DNA from: Rhodocaloribacter litoris | Lineage (GTDB): Bacteria > Bacteroidota > Rhodothermia > Rhodothermales > ISCAR-4553 | Length of the DNA: 64,000 bases | NCBI RefSeq assembly: GCF_011682235.2 | Contig: NZ_CP076718.1 | Location: 3,210,400 to 3,274,399 of the forward strand | Direction: 5' to 3' | Position numbers and translations under genes: made by a program | Shown here: one piece after another, positions 53,953 to 62,286 of the stretch | Numbering within the stretch: position 1 is the first letter of the stretch | Layout of the letters: each line of letters starts with the position of its first letter | The notes under the pieces: model-generated | The model's database searches: none | The model's input: only the letters and a program-made list of their open reading frames with translations | What the model was told of the DNA's origin: nothing

Positions 53953-55446
53953 ATGGCCTTACCCGACCTCAACCGGCATACGGCCCGGCAACGCGGGCAG
54001 GAGCCGCTGGCGGCGCTGCCGGAGCGGGTGCTCCAGTTCGGCACCGGCGCCTTCCTGCGGGGCTTCGCCGGCTACTTCGTCGACCGGGCCAACGAGGCCG
54101 GCCGGCTCAACGGCCGGATCGTCATGGTGGGCTCGACCGGCAGCGGGCGCGTGCAGCGCCTGGCCGCTCAGGACGGCCTCTACACGCTGCTGGTGCGCGG
54201 GCGCGAGCACGGGGAGGTCGTCGACCGGGCGCACCTCATCACGGCCGTCGGCCGGGTGCTCTCGGCCCGCGACCGGTGGGCCGAGGTGCTCGAAGTGGCC
54301 CGCCACCCCGACCTTGCCCTGGTCGTCTCGAACACGACCGAGGTGGGCATCACGCTGGACGAGGACGATCGCATCGACCGGAACCCGCCGCGTTCGTTTC
54401 CGGGCAAGCTCACCGCCGTGCTCTACGAGCGAGCCCGGGCCTTCGACTTCGACCCGGCGCGCGGGCTCCTCATCCTGCCCTGTGAACTCGTCGACGACAA
54501 CGGGGATCGGCTCCGGGAGATCGTGCAGGCGCTGGCCGCCCGCTGGAAGCTCCCGCCCGCCTTCCTGGCGTGGCTCGACGCCTCCTGCCGCTTTTGCAAC
54601 ACCCTGGTCGACCGGATCGTGCCGGGGACGCCGCCGGAGGAGGAGGCCGCGGCCTTCTATGAGCGGCTGGGGTACCGGGACGAACTGCTGACCGTGGCCG
54701 AGCCGTATCGCCTCTGGGCCATCGAAGGCGACGACGAGGTGCGGGAGCGCCTGCCGCTCGCCGGCACCGACGCGGGGATCGTGGTCGCCGGCGACATCAC
54801 GCCGTACCGGCTGCTCAAGGTGCGCATCCTCAACGGCGCGCACACGATCTCGGTGCCGGCCGCGCTGCTCTGCGGCCTGGAGACGGTCTGCGAGGCCGTG
54901 GGACACCCGCTGGTGGGGCGCTTCATCCAGCGCCTCGTCCGGGACGAGATCGCGCCGGGGCTGGACCTGCCGGAGGATCTGGTCACCCCCTTTGCCGAGG
55001 CGGTCCTGGAGCGCTTCGCCAACCCGTTCATCCGGCATGCCCTGCGCGACATCACGTTTCAGCAGACCATGAAGATGCGGGTGCGTGTGGTGCCCTCGAT
55101 CGAGGCGTATGCGGCCCGGTTTGGCGAGGCGCCGCCGTCGCTGGCCTTCGGGTTTGCCTGCTTCCTGCTGTTTCAGCACCCGTGCTTTCGCCCGGACGGT
55201 CCCTGGCCCGAGGACGAGGCTGCGCCGTACTGGCAGGCCCGCTGGCAGGGGGTGGCGCCGGACGACGCGGAGGCGCTGGTGCAACGGGCCGCCGACGTGC
55301 TCGCCGACGCCGGCCGGTGGGGCCTGCAACTCCGCGCCGTGCCGGGTTTCGAACGGCACGTCGCCGTACATTTGCGGCGGGCTCTCCGGGAGGGTGTCCC
55401 GGCGGCACTGGCCGCGCATCTCGATGAGGTGGGCAGCCGGTCGTGA
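53953..55446 (+). CDS. uxaB: tagaturonate reductase (altronate oxidoreductase)
   Basis: UxaB reduces D-tagaturonate to D-altronate with NADH, the step before UxaA. The 497-residue protein belongs to the long-chain mannitol dehydrogenase family: VLQFGTGAFLRGFAGYFVDR opens the nucleotide fold, then VVSNTTEVGITLDEDDRIDR, FPGKLTAVLYERARAFDFDP, LPCELVDDNGDRLREIVQAL and the KxxxxNxxH catalytic motif in LLKVRILNGAHTISVPAALL. The neighbour uxaA favours tagaturonate over fructuronate or mannitol as substrate. Uronate isomerase UxaC, the step before, is not encoded in the window. Confidence 0.92.
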   Translation: MALPDLNRHTARQRGQEPLAALPERVLQFGTGAFLRGFAGYFVDRANEAGRLNGRIVMVGSTGSGRVQRLAAQDGLYTLLVRGREHGEVVDRAHLITAVGRVLSARDRWAEVLEVARHPDLALVVSNTTEVGITLDEDDRIDRNPPRSFPGKLTAVLYERARAFDFDPARGLLILPCELVDDNGDRLREIVQALAARWKLPPAFLAWLDASCRFCNTLVDRIVPGTPPEEEAAAFYERLGYRDELLTVAEPYRLWAIEGDDEVRERLPLAGTDAGIVVAGDITPYRLLKVRILNGAHTISVPAALLCGLETVCEAVGHPLVGRFIQRLVRDEIAPGLDLPEDLVTPFAEAVLERFANPFIRHALRDITFQQTMKMRVRVVPSIEAYAARFGEAPPSLAFGFACFLLFQHPCFRPDGPWPEDEAAPYWQARWQGVAPDDAEALVQRAADVLADAGRWGLQLRAVPGFERHVAVHLRRALREGVPAALAAHLDEVGSRS

Positions 55447-55671
55447 AGGGCCCGTGCAGGCACTCTTTCACGCAACCTGTGTGCAACCATGCGAGCGACG
55501 ATTCTTCAGCGCATCATCGACAGCGGGGCCGTAGCCGTGATCCGGATGCGGGACGCGCAGAAGCTCCTGCGAGTGGTCGAAGCGATCCGGGAAGGCGGCA
55601 TCACGGCGGTCGAGGTGACGATGACGGTGCCCGGGGCGCTGGCCGTCATCGAGGCGGTGGCCCGCCACCTA

Positions 55672-55684
55672 GTGCTGTGTCAAG
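55672..55684. repeat. left terminal inverted repeat of the IS630-type element
   Basis: GTGCTGTGTCAAG, matching the other end at 12 of 13 positions. The orfB stop codon lies inside it. Confidence 0.88.
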
Positions 55685-56303
55685 TTATAATTGACGGGTA
55701 TAGCCGCTTCAACTTCACCCGCGCATCCGCCGTCGTGAACTGCCAGTCTACACCCCGCTGCTTTGCGTTGCGCGCCTCGTACCAGGCGGCGATCTCGCCC
55801 TCTAACTGCGATGCATTGCCGATGCGGCGACAGAGACCCTGACGAACCAGCACCGAAAGCTCGATCTCGGCCATGTTCAACCACGAACCATGCACCGGCG
55901 TCGAGACTATCTCCAACTTGCGCACGATGCGCCGGGCGCGCTCGGCGTCGAAGACCTCGTAGAGCGCCGAGGCGGTGTGCGCGGAGAGGTTGTCCTGAAC
56001 CAGCGTGATCGTCTCGGCGTCTGGATAGAGGTCTTCGACGAGGTGGGCCACCACACGAGCCCAGGTCAAACGGTCCTGACGCTCCTTGACGAGCACCTTC
56101 CGGAAGCCGCCCAGGGGCTCGCAGAGCATATAGAGCGTGCGGGTCCCTTCGCGTTTGTACTCGTAATCCACGTGCCGCACCCCGTCGGCACGCGTGAAGG
56201 GCTGTCGCACCTCGCTGATGAGTTGCTTGCGCGCTTCGTCGAGGCACACAACCGGTCGGAGCGGGTCGTAGGGCCGGGCGTAGACATCGAGCACTTGCTC
56301 CAT
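55680..56303 (-). CDS. IS630 transposase, C-terminal DDE frame (orfB)
   Basis: The frame carries the catalytic DDE triad in VVCLDEARKQLISEVRQPFT, TLVQDNLSAHTASALYEVFD and WLNMAEIELSVLVRQG, all present. The listed start is its first ATG; the frame is open back to the slippage site near 56371, and after a -1 shift the fusion reads NELKPWRVKSWVIP, standard IS630 sequence. The stop codon lies inside the left inverted repeat, a compact arrangement common in this family. By itself it lacks the DNA-binding part. Confidence 0.9.
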   Translation of the reverse strand: MEQVLDVYARPYDPLRPVVCLDEARKQLISEVRQPFTRADGVRHVDYEYKREGTRTLYMLCEPLGGFRKVLVKERQDRLTWARVVAHLVEDLYPDAETITLVQDNLSAHTASALYEVFDAERARRIVRKLEIVSTPVHGSWLNMAEIELSVLVRQGLCRRIGNASQLEGEIAAWYEARNAKQRGVDWQFTTADARVKLKRLYPSIIT

Positions 56304-56335
56304 CTGGCAGACGAAGGCGGCATCGGCCTGAGGAA

Positions 56336-56809
56336 TTACCCACGACTTAACGCGCCAGGGCTTGAGTTCGTTTTTTTAAGCAACTGCCGCACGCTCTCAT
56401 GCGAGATCGATTCGACGTAACCGAGTTCGATCATACGGTCAGCCAGAAGGCGGAGCGACCACCGGGCAAAGCCTTCCGGCGGCTCTGAACAGCGCAGGGC
56501 CACCAGATGAGCCTCGACCTGCCCGTCGAAGATCTTCTCTTTAACCGGTTCGCGTTTTTTGCCGTAGAGAGCCACCTCGAAGCCTTCTTCGACGAAGCGC
56601 CGACGTAAGCGCTCGACGGTTCGGACACTGACGTTGTAGCTTTCGGCGATGCGTTCATCGGTCCAGGCCGGTGCGCCCTGGCTCTGGTCTGCTTTGAGCA
56701 GCATGAAGGCTCGTTTGACCGGCGGGACACCTTTTGAACGCCGCTCAATGAGGTCATCGAGGTGCTGGCGTTCACTGTCATTGAGCGTGACGCAGTATTT
56801 TTTGGCCAT
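56336..56809 (-). CDS. IS630 transposase, N-terminal DNA-binding frame (orfA)
   Basis: This 157-residue frame holds the helix-turn-helix part of the transposase: YCVTLNDSERQHLDDLIERR, WTDERIAESYNVSVRTVERL, RRRFVEEGFEVALYGKKREP and RWSLRLLADRMIELGYVESI. Its sequence runs ESVRQLLKKT before ending in a short unrelated tail. Just there, seven consecutive A on the coding strand (56371-56377) allow a -1 shift into orfB. The fusion would be about 375 residues, a typical IS630 transposase. Confidence 0.9.
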   Translation of the reverse strand: MAKKYCVTLNDSERQHLDDLIERRSKGVPPVKRAFMLLKADQSQGAPAWTDERIAESYNVSVRTVERLRRRFVEEGFEVALYGKKREPVKEKIFDGQVEAHLVALRCSEPPEGFARWSLRLLADRMIELGYVESISHESVRQLLKKTNSSPGALSRG

Positions 56810-56871
56810 GGCAGGAAGTGGCTTCAGGAGTGAGCGACTGTTGAAGCTACTATCCTACCCGGCAGATGATC

Positions 56872-56884
56872 CTTGACGCAGCAC
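56872..56884. repeat. right terminal inverted repeat of the IS630-type element
   Basis: CTTGACGCAGCAC, the reverse complement of the left end with one mismatch (C for T at one position). Confidence 0.88.
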
Positions 56885-57410
56885 TAGGCGACGACGTGCA
56901 ACTGGGCGTGGGGTCGGTGCTCTCGGCCGAGGTGGCCCGCCAGGCCATCGACGCCGGCGCCCGCTACGTCGTCAGCCCCGTCTTCAAGCCCGAGATCGTG
57001 GCCGAGGCGCACCGGCACGACGTGCCCGCCATGCCGGGCTGCTTCACGCCCACCGAGATCCTGGCCGCCACCGAGGCCGGCGCCGACCTCATCAAGGTGT
57101 TCCCGGCCGACGTGGTGGGGATGCCCTTCTTCAAGGCGGTGCTGGCCCCGATGCCGCACCTGAAGCTGATGCCCACCGGCGGCGTCACGCTCGAGAACGC
57201 GGGCGACTGGATCCGCGCCGGCGCCGTGGCCGTCGGCGTCGGCAGCGCCCTGCTGGACAAGGCCGCCATCGCCGCGGGCGACTATGCCGTCCTCACCGAG
57301 AACGCCCGGACGCTGCGCCGGAGCGTCGAGGCCGGGCGGGCCGCCGTGGCCTCCTGAGCGGCTCCAGGCCGGCGGCGGGTTTCATCCAACGCAAAACAGG
57401 AACAGCGATC

Positions 57411-58439
57411 ATGAAAGTCATCACCCTCGGCGAGATCATGCTCCGGCTCTCGACGCCGGGCTTCCAGCGGTTCGTGCAGGCGTCGTCGTTCGACGTCACC
57501 TTCGGAGGCGGCGAGGCCAACGTGGCCGTGTCGCTGGCGAACTACGGCTTCGAGAGCTACTTCGTCACGAAGCTGCCCCGCCACGAGATCGGGCAGGCGG
57601 CCGTCAACCACCTGCGGCGTTTCGGGGTGTCGGACCGCTTCATCGTCCGCGGCGGCGAGCGGGTCGGCATCTATTTCCTGGAGACGGGCGCCAGCCAGCG
57701 GGCCTCGAAGGTCGTCTACGACCGGGCCGGCGCCGCCGTCACCACGCTCACGCCGGAGGAGTTGGACTTCGAGGCGCTCTTCGACGGGGCGCGGTGGTTC
57801 CACTTCACCGGCATCACCCCGGCCCTCGGCGAGATCCCCCGGCGGACGGTGACGGCCGCGGCCCGCGCGGCCAAGGCGGCCGGCGTGACGGTTTCGTGCG
57901 ATCTCAACTACCGCAAGAAGCTCTGGACGGTCGAGGAAGCACAGGCCACGATGCGCCCGCTGATGGAGTACGTGGACGTATGCATCGCCAACGAGGAGGA
58001 TGCCGAGAAGAGCCTGGGCATGAAGGCGGGCGGGACCGACGTGGAGGCGGCGCACCTGGAGGAGGAAGCCTACGTGGAGCTGGCGCGCCGGCTCAAGACG
58101 ACGTACGGGTTCGAGGCCGTCGCCATCACGCTGCGCGAGAGCTTCTCGGCCTCGGTCAACGGCTGGAGCGCGCTGCTGCACGACGACCGGGATTGCCGGG
58201 AGCCGTACCGCTCGCGTCGGTACGAGATCCAGCTGGTCGACCGCGTCGGCGGGGGGGATGCCTTCGCCGGCGGGCTGATCGCGGGGCTGTTGCAGAAGGA
58301 CGACACCCGCCAGGCCCTCGAGTTCGCCGTGGCCGCCTCGTGCCTCAAACAGACCATTCCGGGCGACTTCAACCTGGTCAGCCGCGACGAGGTCGAGAAG
58401 CTCGCCGCCGGCGGCGGTTCGGGGCGCGTCGAGCGCTGA
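57411..58439 (+). CDS. kdgK: 2-keto-3-deoxygluconate kinase
   Basis: KdgK phosphorylates 2-keto-3-deoxygluconate to KDPG. The 342-residue PfkB-family sugar kinase shows [40 protein letters not shown], a lid segment [40 protein letters not shown] and the catalytic Asp in [20 protein letters not shown]. It lies 53 bp after the eda stop and has no operator of its own, so it is probably carried by upstream transcription. The element in eda may therefore be polar on kdgK unless it supplies an outward promoter. Confidence 0.94.
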   Translation: MKVITLGEIMLRLSTPGFQRFVQASSFDVTFGGGEANVAVSLANYGFESYFVTKLPRHEIGQAAVNHLRRFGVSDRFIVRGGERVGIYFLETGASQRASKVVYDRAGAAVTTLTPEELDFEALFDGARWFHFTGITPALGEIPRRTVTAAARAAKAAGVTVSCDLNYRKKLWTVEEAQATMRPLMEYVDVCIANEEDAEKSLGMKAGGTDVEAAHLEEEAYVELARRLKTTYGFEAVAITLRESFSASVNGWSALLHDDRDCREPYRSRRYEIQLVDRVGGGDAFAGGLIAGLLQKDDTRQALEFAVAASCLKQTIPGDFNLVSRDEVEKLAAGGGSGRVER

Positions 58440-58475
58440 ACCGGCCCGGCTCCGTTTCACCAGCCATCCACCCCC

Positions 58476-59924
58476 ATGTCGTCACTCGCTTCCCGTCGTG
58501 AATTCCTCCGGTGCCTGGCAGCCGGGGCCGGAGGCCTGATCGTGCTGCCCCTGGCCGGCAGCGGTTGCCGGGGGGGCGCAGGCCTCCGCGATGCGGCCGC
58601 GTGGGCGGAGGTGCCCGGCATCCTTGAGCGCATCCGGCCGCCCCGGTTCCCCGACCGTGATGTGCTCGTCACCGACTTCGGCGCCGTGCCGGGCGGGACG
58701 GAACCGGCCACCGACGCGTTCCGCCGGGCCGTGGCCGCCTGCCATGACGCCGGCGGCGGGCGCGTCGTGGTGCCGCCCGGCGACTTCCTCACCGGCCCGA
58801 TCCACCTGCGCTCGAACGTCAACCTGCACCTCGCCGAAGGCGCGACGCTGCGCTTCTCCACCAACCCGGAGGACTACCTGCCGCCCGTCTACACCCGGTG
58901 GGAGGGGGTCGAGTTGATGAACTATTCGCCGCTCATCTATGCGCGGGGGCAGGAAAACGTGGCCGTCACCGGGGCGGGCACGCTCGACGGGCAGGCCGAC
59001 GAGCAGCACTGGTGGCCGTGGAAAGGGCAGGCCCGGTATGGATGGACGGAGGGCAGCCCGGAGCAGGGGCCGGCCCGCGATCGCCTCTTCCGCATGGCCG
59101 AGGACGGCGTGCCCGTCGCCGAGCGCGTCTTCGGCACGGGCGACTACCTCCGGCCCAGTTTCATCGAGTTCTACGACTGCCGGAACGTGCTCATCGAAGG
59201 GGTGACGATCGTGCGCTCGCCGATGTGGCTCGTGCACCCGACGCTGTGCACCAACGTCACCGTGCGCGGGGTCACCGCCCGTTCCCACGGGCCGAACAAC
59301 GACGGCTGTAATCCCGAGAGCTGCACCGACGTGCTCATCGAGGACTGCTTCTTCGACACGGGCGACGACTGCATCGCCCTGAAGTCGGGGCGCAACGCCG
59401 ACGGGCGGCGCGTGGGCCGGCCCATCGAGAACGTCGTCATCCGGCGGTGCACGATGCGCGACGGGCACGGCGGCATCGTCATCGGGAGCGAGATGTCCGG
59501 CGGCGCCCGCCGCATCTTCGCCGAGGCCTGCCATCTGGACAGCCCCAACCTGGACCGCGTCCTGCGGATCAAGACCAACTCGGTGCGGGGCGGCTTCGTC
59601 GAGGACGTCTACCTGCGCGACATCACGGCCGGGCAGGTGGCCGACGCCGTCATCCGGATCAACTTCCTGTACGAGGAAGGAGATGCCGGCCCCCACGATC
59701 CCGTCGTGCGCAACATCGACGTGCGGCGGCTCACGAGCGGTCAGAGCACGTACGCGCTCTACCTCATCGGCTATCCGGACGCCCCCATCCGCGACGTGTA
59801 CCTGGCGGACTGCCGCTTCGACGGCGTCGCGCGCGACAGCGTCGTCGAGCACGTCGAAGGTCTGGTGCTCGACGAGGTGTTCATCAACGGAGAGCGGGTC
59901 GAACGGCTCGCGCCCACAACCTGA
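58476..59924 (+). CDS. exported glycoside hydrolase family 28 polygalacturonase
   Basis: This 482-residue enzyme would cut galacturonan by hydrolysis. It opens with a Tat-like signal with a lipobox (SRREFLRCLAAGAGG, then LPLAGSGC). The right-handed beta-helix carries GH28 motifs: NNDGCNPES, DTGDDCIALKSGRN, GHGGIVIGSEMSGG and RIKTNSVRGG; the catalytic aspartates lie in NNDG and TGDD. The enzyme would act at the surface or in the periplasm on pectin fragments. It lies 36 bp after kdgK. Whether it is endo- or exo-acting cannot be read. Confidence 0.93.
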   Translation: MSSLASRREFLRCLAAGAGGLIVLPLAGSGCRGGAGLRDAAAWAEVPGILERIRPPRFPDRDVLVTDFGAVPGGTEPATDAFRRAVAACHDAGGGRVVVPPGDFLTGPIHLRSNVNLHLAEGATLRFSTNPEDYLPPVYTRWEGVELMNYSPLIYARGQENVAVTGAGTLDGQADEQHWWPWKGQARYGWTEGSPEQGPARDRLFRMAEDGVPVAERVFGTGDYLRPSFIEFYDCRNVLIEGVTIVRSPMWLVHPTLCTNVTVRGVTARSHGPNNDGCNPESCTDVLIEDCFFDTGDDCIALKSGRNADGRRVGRPIENVVIRRCTMRDGHGGIVIGSEMSGGARRIFAEACHLDSPNLDRVLRIKTNSVRGGFVEDVYLRDITAGQVADAVIRINFLYEEGDAGPHDPVVRNIDVRRLTSGQSTYALYLIGYPDAPIRDVYLADCRFDGVARDSVVEHVEGLVLDEVFINGERVERLAPTT

Positions 59925-59930
59925 CCATCT

Positions 59931-61436
59931 ATGCGAGGCTGGTTTCTTTTTCTGCTGGTGATGCTGGTGCCGGCGACGGCCGCGGCCCAGCAAACGTACT
60001 ATGTGGCGCCGGGCGGACGTGCCACGGCGGCGGGCACCCTGGCCGATCCGTTCGATGGCATCCCGACCGCCCTGGCCCATGTGTCACCGGGCGACACGAT
60101 CTACGTGCGCGGCGGCACCTACGTCTCGCCGGTTCCCATCCGCATCGACCGTACCGGCCTCGAAGGGCAGTATCTCCACATCTGGGCCTATCCCGGCGAG
60201 ACGCCGGTCTTCGACTTCACCGGCGCCTCGCGCGGGTTCGACCTGCGCGGGTTCTACCTGCACCTGAAAGGGCTCGTGGCCGAGCACGCCGAGGATAACG
60301 GTTTTTACCTGAAGGGGGCCTCGTACAATATCCTCGAACAGGTGGTGGCGCGCTACAACGGCGACTCGGGCGTGCAGCTCGAAGACGGCGCCTCGTACAA
60401 CCTGCTGCTCAACGTGGACTCCTACGGCAACTACGACCCCGGCAACCACGGCGAGAACGCCGACGGCTTCGCCATCAAGTTTGGCGTGGGGCCGGGCAAC
60501 GTGCTGCGGGGGTGCCGGGCCTGGGGCAACTCGGACGACGGGTACGACTTCTGGTCGCGGGACGATCCCGGGCAGCAGGGCGTCACGGTGGAGGACAGCT
60601 GGGCCTTCAAGAACGGCATCAACGTGTGGGACGACCCGGGCTTTCAGGGGGATTCGAACGGCTTCAAGCTCGGGCACGGGCCGGGCCCGCACGTCCTCAC
60701 CGGCAACGTGGCCTGGGGGCACCGGGCCCACGGCTTCGACGTCAACGGCAACCTCAGCGGGGTGACGCTCTACAACAACACGGCCTACCTCAACGGCGGC
60801 TACGACTTCTATTTCGACGACGATCCGAACGTGGCCGACGGCGGGCACGTGCTGCGCAACAACCTCGCCTACGGCCGGGTGCGGATGGATGCCACGGTGG
60901 TCGATGATGCCGGTAACGCGTGGAATGCCGGCCTGCCGGCCCCGCAGCCGTCCTTCTTCCTGAGCCTCGACGACACCGGCGCCGACGGGCCGCGCGGTCC
61001 GGACGGCAGCCTGCCCGTATTGCCCTTCCTCCGCCTGGCCGCCGGCAGCCCCTACATCGACGCCGGCGTGGACGTGGGGCGTCCCTACGAAGGGGCGGCG
61101 CCGGACCTGGGCGCCTTCGAGTCGCCGTATGCGACGGGCACGCCGGTGCAGGTGAGCAACGAGGTGCCGGAGCGCCTGTGGCTCGGGGCTCCCTATCCGA
61201 ACCCGTTCGTCGACCGGGTCCACCTCACGTTCGAAGCCGCCCCGGCGGAGGAGTACCGCCTGCGCATCTTCGACGTGCTCGGGCGTACCGTCACCACGCT
61301 CGTCGATGGCGCCGTGGCGCCCGGGCGGCATACGGTCACGTGGGCGGCCGGCGCGCACCTGCCGCCCGGCCTCTACTTTGCCCGGCTGGAGGCCGGCGGG
61401 TCGGTACAGGTGGTCCGGCTCGTCAAAGCACGATAG
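59931..61436 (+). CDS. secreted pectate lyase-like beta-helix protein (PL9-like) with T9SS sorting domain
   Basis: This 501-residue protein has a signal peptide (GWFLFLLVMLVPATAAA) and a right-handed beta-helix: YYVAPGGRATAAGTLADPFD, GDTIYVRGGTYVSPVPIRID. Its helix shows blocks like those of family 9 pectate lyases: GENADGFAIKFGVGPGNVLR, NSDDGYDFWSRDDPG and DSNGFKLGHGPG, with Asp for calcium and Lys as base. The last 85 residues form a T9SS type A sorting domain (APYPNPFVDRVHLTFE, YRLRIFDVLGRTVTTLVDGA, LPPGLYFARLEAGG). It would leave the cell or be bound to its surface and make unsaturated oligogalacturonates. The GH28 gene ends 6 bp upstream. Confidence 0.88.
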   Translation: MRGWFLFLLVMLVPATAAAQQTYYVAPGGRATAAGTLADPFDGIPTALAHVSPGDTIYVRGGTYVSPVPIRIDRTGLEGQYLHIWAYPGETPVFDFTGASRGFDLRGFYLHLKGLVAEHAEDNGFYLKGASYNILEQVVARYNGDSGVQLEDGASYNLLLNVDSYGNYDPGNHGENADGFAIKFGVGPGNVLRGCRAWGNSDDGYDFWSRDDPGQQGVTVEDSWAFKNGINVWDDPGFQGDSNGFKLGHGPGPHVLTGNVAWGHRAHGFDVNGNLSGVTLYNNTAYLNGGYDFYFDDDPNVADGGHVLRNNLAYGRVRMDATVVDDAGNAWNAGLPAPQPSFFLSLDDTGADGPRGPDGSLPVLPFLRLAAGSPYIDAGVDVGRPYEGAAPDLGAFESPYATGTPVQVSNEVPERLWLGAPYPNPFVDRVHLTFEAAPAEEYRLRIFDVLGRTVTTLVDGAVAPGRHTVTWAAGAHLPPGLYFARLEAGGSVQVVRLVKAR

Positions 61437-61470
61437 AGCGATCGTTCAAACCAGACCGGAGCAACGACCG

Positions 61471-62229
61471 ATGAAGCTGTTTTCGCTCGACGGCAGGAAG
61501 GCGCTGGTCACGGGGGCCAGCCGGGGGCTGGGGCGGGCGATGGCGCTCGCGCTGGCCCGTGCCGGGGCGGACGTCGTCTGTGCCGGCACCACCCGCCGCG
61601 GAACCGACGAGACGGCCGCCGCCATCCGGGCCCTGGGCCGCCGCGCCTGGCAGGTGGCGGCCGACCTTTCCGACCGCGCGGCCCTGCACGCCCTGGTCGA
61701 GGAGGTGCAACGGGCCGCCGGCGACATCGACATCCTGGTCAACAATGCCGGCACGATCCGCCGGCACCCGGCCGTCGACTTCCCCGCCGAAGACTGGGAC
61801 CTGGTGCTGCGCACCAACCTGGACGCCACGTTCTTCCTGAGCCAGGCCTTCGGTCGCGCGATGATGGCACGGGGTGGCGGCAAGATCATCAACGTGGCCT
61901 CGCTGCTTTCCTTCACCGGAGGGATCACCGTGCCGGCCTACACCGCCAGCAAGCACGCCGTGGCCGGCCTCACCAAGGCCCTGGCCAACGAGTGGGCCCG
62001 GCACAACGTGCAGGTCAACGCCATCGCACCCGGCTACTTCCGCACCGACAACACGAAGGCGCTGCAGGAGGACCCGGTTCGTTCCCGCGAGATCAGCAGC
62101 CGGATTCCCGCCGGGCGGTGGGGAGAGCCGGACGACCTCGCCGGCGCCGTCGTCTTTCTGGCCGCCCCGGCCAGCGATTACGTGAACGGCCACATCCTCG
62201 TCGTCGATGGCGGCTGGACGGCCCGGTGA
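61471..62229 (+). CDS. kduD: 2-dehydro-3-deoxy-D-gluconate 5-dehydrogenase (KduD)
   Basis: KduD reduces 3-deoxy-hexulosonate to 2-keto-3-deoxygluconate. The 252-residue short-chain dehydrogenase shows the nucleotide motif ALVTGASRGLGRAMALALAR, the catalytic NNAGTIRRHPAVDFPAEDWD, FDLVLRT-like helix VLRTNLDATFFLSQAFGRAM, the Ser-Tyr-Lys triad (NVASLLSF...PAYTASKHAVAGLT) and NEWARHNVQVNAIAPGYF. Placing it beside kduI fixes the role; alone, this family is hard to tell from other sugar-acid dehydrogenases. It starts 34 bp after the lyase gene. The start at 61471 (MKLFSLDGRK) was preferred. Confidence 0.92.
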   Translation: MKLFSLDGRKALVTGASRGLGRAMALALARAGADVVCAGTTRRGTDETAAAIRALGRRAWQVAADLSDRAALHALVEEVQRAAGDIDILVNNAGTIRRHPAVDFPAEDWDLVLRTNLDATFFLSQAFGRAMMARGGGKIINVASLLSFTGGITVPAYTASKHAVAGLTKALANEWARHNVQVNAIAPGYFRTDNTKALQEDPVRSREISSRIPAGRWGEPDDLAGAVVFLAAPASDYVNGHILVVDGGWTAR

Positions 62230-62286
62230 CGGCAAGGGGCGGTGTGGTCCCTTCTCTTGAGATGACTGCGAACGAATACCGGAACC

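Larger units (their letters stand above)
55672..56884 (-). mobile_element. IS630-family insertion sequence inside eda
   Basis: The element is 1,213 bp, flanked by TA at 55670-55671 and 56885-56886, the target duplication typical of IS630/Tc1-mariner elements. Its ends are 13-bp inverted repeats with one mismatch. It carries two overlapping transposase frames on the minus strand joined by a probable -1 frameshift at an A7 run. The intact ends, duplication and undamaged host frame suggest a recent and possibly active copy. Confidence 0.92.
55489..57357 (+). pseudogene. eda: KDPG aldolase gene (eda), interrupted by an IS630-type element
   Basis: Eda splits 2-keto-3-deoxy-6-phosphogluconate into pyruvate and glyceraldehyde-3-phosphate, the last step of the pathway served by this locus. 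The frame runs from 55489 (MRATILQRIIDSGAVAVIRM) to 55671, where it meets the insertion after ...AVARHL. It resumes at 56887 with [20 protein letters not shown] and ends at 57357. Deleting the element and one TA copy gives a perfect 217-residue aldolase with the catalytic Glu42 and Schiff-base Lys131 ([13 protein letters not shown]). No other mutation is visible. As it stands neither piece is a full enzyme. A C-terminal frame opens at 56866 inside the element end but lacks the Glu42 half. Confidence 0.93.

Noticed and set aside
56866-57357. Functional C-terminal aldolase from an ATG in the element end
   Set aside because: The frame is open and keeps the Schiff-base Lys, but lacks the first 61 residues including the catalytic Glu and two barrel strands, so an active enzyme is unlikely.
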